Assembly (NCBI GenBank): GCA_903910495.1
Contig: CAIVZW010000257.1
Span: 1-7,933 of the forward strand
From: an uncultured beta proteobacterium
GTDB taxonomy: Bacteria > Pseudomonadota > Gammaproteobacteria > Burkholderiales > Rhodocyclaceae
Length of the DNA stretch: 7,933 bases
Direction of reading: 5' to 3'
Part shown: positions 4,468-7,933 of the stretch, in pieces
How the letters are laid out: the number at the start of each line of letters is the position of its first letter
Numbering within the stretch: position 1 is the stretch's first letter
Made by a program: the position numbers and the translations under genes
Notes under the pieces: model-generated
Told to the model about the DNA's origin: nothing
Database searches by the model: none
Seen by the model: only the letters and a program-made list of their open reading frames with translations

Positions 4468-6981
4468 AGACTCAAGGGGCGGCAGCGCCATCAGTCGCAC
4501 CGCGGCAAACCAGCCGGCAGCGGTGACCAGTGCCGCGCCGCCAAGCATCGCGGCCAGGGGCAACCAGAAATCGATAGACACCTCGAACTGGAACGCCTTG
4601 GTCGCCAACAACTGGGCAACACCAAGGGCACCCAGCGCGGCGATCAGCCCGGCCAGACCGCCAATGGCCGCAAATTCGGCGAGCAAGGCGCGGCGCAATT
4701 GCTCGCGCCGGGCGCCCAGCGCGCGCATGACCGCCAGTTCATAGCGCCGTTCCTCGGCGGCCGAGGCCAGCGCGGCATAGAGCACGATGATTCCGGCCAG
4801 CAGCGTAAACAGGAACACGAACTGGACGGCCTGCGCCACCTGATCCATGATCGCCTGCAACTGGCGCACAATCGCCGCGACATCAACGACCGTGAGATTG
4901 GGAAACTCGCCGATCAGGCGATTAACAAAGCCGGCTTTCCCGGGCTCCAGATAAAAACTGGTGATCCAGCTTGCCGGATAATCCTGCAGGACTGCAGGCG
5001 GGGTCAGCACAAAGAAATTCACCCGCATCGAATCCCAGTTGAGCTTGCGCAGACCCAGCACCTGCATTTCGACCTTCTCGCCGGCCACCACGAACTCCAG
5101 CCGGTCACCAAGCTTCAGGCGCAGCGTCCTGGCCAGACCCTCCTCGACCGAGGCCAGCCCCTTGTCGCGCTCGGCTGGCGAAAACCAGCGCCCCGCCGTC
5201 ACCGCGTTGCCCTGCGGCAGATCCATGCGATACGAGAGGTTGAACTCGCGGTCGATCAGACGTCTGGCGCGCTCGTCCTCATAGTTTGCCGGGCCAATCT
5301 CGGCCCCGTTCACCCGGGCCAGACGCCCGCGAATCATCGGTGCGAACTCTGCACTCAAACCCTCGTCGGCAAAGACCCGACGCACGCTGTCCAGCTGCTC
5401 GGGCTGGATATTGACGACAAAACGGTTCGCCGCATCGGGAGGCATGGCCCGGCGCCAGGCCTCCAGCAGATCGTTGCGCGTCACGGTCAGCAGGAGCAGT
5501 GCCATGAAACCGAGGGCCAGGGCGACGATCTGCACTACACTGGCCGTCGATCGCCGTTCAAGGCTGGCCAGACCGTAGCGCCAGCCGATGCCGCCCTGAC
5601 CTGTTCTGGAGCGCGCACCGCCGCGCACTAACGCGGCCAGTCGAATCGCCACGCGCGCGACCAGCGCAAAAAGCAGCAGCGCACCTGAGAAACCGCCAAC
5701 CACGTAGGCGCCAAGCCGGATTTCACCGGCCACCCAGAGCATCAGGCCGGCCAGCGCCAGCAACCCCAACGCGTATCCGCCAAGCAAACGCAAGGGCGGC
5801 AATGCGCCGGTGGAAAACTCGCGGCGCAACACACGCAGCGTCGACACGCTCTTGAGCTGAAGCAGTGGCGGCAGGGCAAACCCGAGCAGCAGGATCAGGC
5901 CGATGACACTGCCTTGCACGGCAGGCAGAAAGCCCGGCGGCGGCAGCGGCGTGGCCAGCAGATGGCCGAGCCAGGCATAGAGGACGAAATGCGCCAGATA
6001 GCCGAGGCCGCAACCCAGCATGGCCGAGAGCAGGCCCAACAGGGCAAACTGACTCAAATAGACACGCAGCAGAAAGCCCTGCGTCGCTCCCAGACAGCGC
6101 ATCACCGCACAAGGATCAAGATGCCGCTGCATATAACTGCGCGCAGCCAGGGCGATGGAGACGGCGGCCAGGATCACGGTCAGCAGCGCCGCAAGTCCGA
6201 GGAATTGCTGCGCCCGGTCCAGCGCCCGGCGAATTTCCGGACGCGCATTCTGCGCATCTTCAATGCGTTCGCCCCGCTCCAGCAGCGACTCTAGATGTGC
6301 ACGGAAAGCAGTCACCGCTTGCGCCTCACCGGCCAGCAACAGGCGATAAGAGATACGGCTACCCGGCTGGATCAGCCCGGTCGCCTCCAGATCGGCGATA
6401 TTCATCAGCAGGCGCGGTGCGACGCTGAAAAAATTGACCCCACGATCCGGCTCCAGCGTCAGTATGGCATCCACGCGCAAAGCCTGCTGCCCCACTGAAA
6501 TGGACTCGCCTACCCCGGCCGACAGCGCCGTAGCCAGACGTTCGTCAATCCAGATCTTGCCCGGTGCCGGGATTCCGCTGGCCGGCGAATCTGCCGCATT
6601 GAGCGCTGCTGCCGTGCGCAGGCTTCCGCGCAGCGGATAGCCGGCGGAAACTGCCTTGATCTCGGCCAGCTGGGCGCGCAGGGCATCGCCCTGACCCAGC
6701 GTCACCATGCTCGGGAAGGTGCGTGTTTCGACGACTGACAGCCCCTGATTGCGGGCGTCTGCACCCACTTTCGGCGACCACGGATGATCCGCGATCAACA
6801 GCAGATCGGCACCGAGCAGTTGATTGGCTTCGCGCTCAAGCGCCTGATGTACGCGATCAGCGAAAAAACCGACGGCGGTCAGCGCCGCAATGGCCACCAC
6901 CAGCGCAGCCACCAGCAGACGCAACTCACCGGCTCGCGCGTCGCGGCGCAACATGCGTAGCGCGAAGGCGGCGGACTTCAC
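4450..6981 (-). CDS. YbbP-like FtsX-family ABC transporter permease
   Basis: An 843-residue inner-membrane protein of the COG3127/YbbP type. It has one N-terminal helix (about 20-41), a large periplasmic MacB-PCD-like domain (about 45-255), then an FtsX core (helices around 258-282, 306-330 and 354-375). Next come helices around 400-418, 423-447 and 480-500, a second periplasmic domain (about 505-715), and a C-terminal FtsX core (718-742, 770-795, 806-826). The family signature around NWDSMRVNFF (648-657) and the cytoplasmic RRYELAVMRALGA coupling segment (745-757) are present. Such permeases pair with a LolD/YbbA-type ATPase and are mechanotransmitters or lipid/lipoprotein movers; the substrate is unknown. 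No ATPase gene is adjacent here. The start is GTG 6981: the codon just before it is TGA, so nothing earlier is possible, and the family start (KxxxxALRxLRRD) fits. It lies 45 bp after dapL on the same strand and overlaps prmB by 18 bp at the 3' end. Length matches the family. Confidence 0.88.
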   Translation of the reverse strand: MKSAAFALRMLRRDARAGELRLLVAALVVAIAALTAVGFFADRVHQALEREANQLLGADLLLIADHPWSPKVGADARNQGLSVVETRTFPSMVTLGQGDALRAQLAEIKAVSAGYPLRGSLRTAAALNAADSPASGIPAPGKIWIDERLATALSAGVGESISVGQQALRVDAILTLEPDRGVNFFSVAPRLLMNIADLEATGLIQPGSRISYRLLLAGEAQAVTAFRAHLESLLERGERIEDAQNARPEIRRALDRAQQFLGLAALLTVILAAVSIALAARSYMQRHLDPCAVMRCLGATQGFLLRVYLSQFALLGLLSAMLGCGLGYLAHFVLYAWLGHLLATPLPPPGFLPAVQGSVIGLILLLGFALPPLLQLKSVSTLRVLRREFSTGALPPLRLLGGYALGLLALAGLMLWVAGEIRLGAYVVGGFSGALLLFALVARVAIRLAALVRGGARSRTGQGGIGWRYGLASLERRSTASVVQIVALALGFMALLLLTVTRNDLLEAWRRAMPPDAANRFVVNIQPEQLDSVRRVFADEGLSAEFAPMIRGRLARVNGAEIGPANYEDERARRLIDREFNLSYRMDLPQGNAVTAGRWFSPAERDKGLASVEEGLARTLRLKLGDRLEFVVAGEKVEMQVLGLRKLNWDSMRVNFFVLTPPAVLQDYPASWITSFYLEPGKAGFVNRLIGEFPNLTVVDVAAIVRQLQAIMDQVAQAVQFVFLFTLLAGIIVLYAALASAAEERRYELAVMRALGARREQLRRALLAEFAAIGGLAGLIAALGALGVAQLLATKAFQFEVSIDFWLPLAAMLGGAALVTAAGWFAAVRLMALPPLESLRAGG

Positions 6982-6989
6982 TCAGATCA

Positions 6990-7007
6990 CCCGCAACGGA
7001 ACGCGGG
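6990..7007 (-). promoter_or_regulatory. Small hairpin over the permease ribosome site
   Basis: On the minus strand CCCGC (7007-7003) can pair with GCGGG (6994-6990) across an 8-base loop, covering the weak GGGTGAT sequence in front of the GTG start at 6981. It may damp translation of the permease. It has only five pairs and no T tract, so it is not a terminator, and could be chance in GC-rich DNA. Confidence 0.25.
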
Positions 7008-7026
7008 CAAGGGCTCCCACGCCGGC

Positions 7027-7933
7027 TTACTTGAACGGAGCGAACAACTCAGGATCGACCAGGCGACGGCAGGCTTCTTCAACATTGGCGCGGCTGTTGA
7101 ACGAGGACAGTCTGAAATAGCCTTCCCCGGCCGCACCGAAACCACTGCCCGGGGTCGTGACAATGTTGGCGTGATGCAGGATGCTGTCGAACAGATCCCA
7201 AATCGTCGCAGCATTCGGGCCACGTACCCACAGATAGGAAGCGTCGGTATAGCCATGAACCTTCAGGCCAATCGACGTCAGGGCTTGTTGCAGCAGAGCC
7301 GCATTGGCCTTGTAAAAACTGACCAGTTGCATGACCTGTGCCTTGCCTTCCGGCGAGTAAAGCGCTTCAGCAGCACGCTGCACCGGATAGGCAACGCCAT
7401 TGAACTTGGTGGTGTGATTGCGTAGCCACAAGGCGTGGAAGGGATGTTTCTCGCCGTTGCGTTTAATCCCCATAAGCGTCTTCGGGATGACCGCAAAGCC
7501 GCAGCGCAGACCGGTAAAACCGCCGTTCTTCGAAAAACTGCGCAATTCGATGGCGCATTCGCGCGCTCCGGGAATCTCGTAAATCGAATGCGGGATACCC
7601 GGCGTGCTGATGTAGGCCTCGTAAGCTGCATCGAAAACAATCACTGCCTTGCACGACAACGCAAAATCGACCCACTTCTGCAACTGCTCACGGGTCGCCA
7701 CGGCGCCGGTCGGATTGTTCGGATAGCACAGGTATATCAGGTCGACCGGCTCCTTCGGCAGATCCGGCACAAAGCCGTTCTCTTCCGTACAGGGCAGATA
7801 GGTCAGGCCTTCAAAACCGCCCTTGCCATCAGGATTGCCGGTGTTGCCGAGCATCACGTTGGTGTCGACATAGACCGGATAGACCGGGTCCATCACCGCC
7901 ACGCGATTACCGGCACCAAAAATATCCAGCAGA
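7027..7933 (-). CDS. dapL: LL-diaminopimelate aminotransferase (5' end beyond window)
   Basis: The C-terminal 302 residues of a PLP fold-type I aminotransferase; intact DapL is about 410, so roughly 110 are missing past the right edge. DapL converts tetrahydrodipicolinate plus glutamate to LL-diaminopimelate in one cytoplasmic step for lysine and peptidoglycan. Positions here count from the V codon at 7902 (ten more codons lie upstream). Seen are [13 protein letters not shown] (5-17), a DapL hallmark, and the NPTG cofactor motif (63-66). Also seen are FDAAYEAYI with the PLP-ring Asp91, [15 protein letters not shown] with the Schiff-base Lys125, and [11 protein letters not shown] with the carboxylate-binding Arg264. 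The set matches DapL rather than DapC or general aspartate aminotransferase. The frame continues upstream to the window edge as [10 protein letters not shown], so the GTG at 7902 is not the start. The TAA at 7027 is 45 bp before the YbbP-like gene. DapL is best known from Chlamydiae, Bacteroidetes, cyanobacteria, plants and some deltaproteobacteria; in a betaproteobacterium it suggests lateral acquisition. Confidence 0.88.
   Translation of the reverse strand, partial: LLDIFGAGNRVAVMDPVYPVYVDTNVMLGNTGNPDGKGGFEGLTYLPCTEENGFVPDLPKEPVDLIYLCYPNNPTGAVATREQLQKWVDFALSCKAVIVFDAAYEAYISTPGIPHSIYEIPGARECAIELRSFSKNGGFTGLRCGFAVIPKTLMGIKRNGEKHPFHALWLRNHTTKFNGVAYPVQRAAEALYSPEGKAQVMQLVSFYKANAALLQQALTSIGLKVHGYTDASYLWVRGPNAATIWDLFDSILHHANIVTTPGSGFGAAGEGYFRLSSFNSRANVEEACRRLVDPELFAPFK

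Noticed and set aside
4699..5631. Plus-strand open frame of 310 codons inside the permease gene
   Set aside because: His/Gln/Arg-rich shadow of the FtsX-family gene on the opposite strand, with no recognisable motif.
6982..7026. Intrinsic terminator between dapL and the permease gene
   Set aside because: The only hairpin has five pairs, no T tract, and covers the permease ribosome site; read-through from dapL is more likely.
1..7933. tRNA, rRNA, CRISPR array, insertion sequence or prophage
   Set aside because: No tRNA-like cloverleaf, no regularly spaced repeats, and no transposase, integrase or phage gene was recognised on either strand.

Overview
The window looks like chromosomal DNA from a betaproteobacterium, most likely from the Rhodocyclales or a close relative. 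The grounds are the high GC content, a PilU-type pilus ATPase directly coupled to prmB, and the remains of a succinylase-pathway gene (dapC) immediately upstream. This placement rests on remembered family and gene-order knowledge, not on a search.

Layout, left to right. (1) Positions 1-981, minus strand: two small envelope genes that probably share a transcript. One encodes an exported Tyr/Pro-rich protein with a two-cysteine C-terminal module. It is followed 19 bp later by a glycine-zipper lipoprotein that runs off the left edge and may carry a frameshift near its end. (2) Positions 982-1166: the leader and probable promoter region of that pair. (3) Positions 1167-2072, minus: a ten-helix EamA/DMT-family transporter. 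(4) Positions 2073-2375: a divergent promoter region with a consensus -10 box, then a short relic of dapC (N-succinyl-LL-diaminopimelate aminotransferase), a GC-rich hairpin repeat and an 18-bp perfect palindrome. (5) Positions 2376-4467, plus: pilU (twitching-motility ATPase) and prmB (ribosomal protein L3 glutamine methyltransferase), overlapping by 8 bp. (6) Positions 4450-6981, minus: a large YbbP-like FtsX-family ABC permease, overlapping prmB tail to tail by 18 bp. (7) Positions 7027-7933, minus: the C-terminal three quarters of dapL (LL-diaminopimelate aminotransferase), cut by the right edge.

The main story is lysine/diaminopimelate biosynthesis. In many betaproteobacteria dapC, dapD and dapE lie in one block with prmB, and as I recall a pilU-like gene sits inside the block in Rhodocyclales. 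Here only about 50 codons of dapC survive, in two pieces with the segment between them deleted. No dapD lies between the relic and pilU, and no dapE lies between pilU and prmB. About 3 kb away is dapL, which makes LL-DAP in one step and renders DapD, DapC and DapE unnecessary. The window therefore looks like a snapshot of pathway replacement: the succinylase block has eroded while its non-lysine passengers (pilU, prmB) and probably its promoter remain. No RNA gene, CRISPR array, insertion sequence or phage gene was seen.
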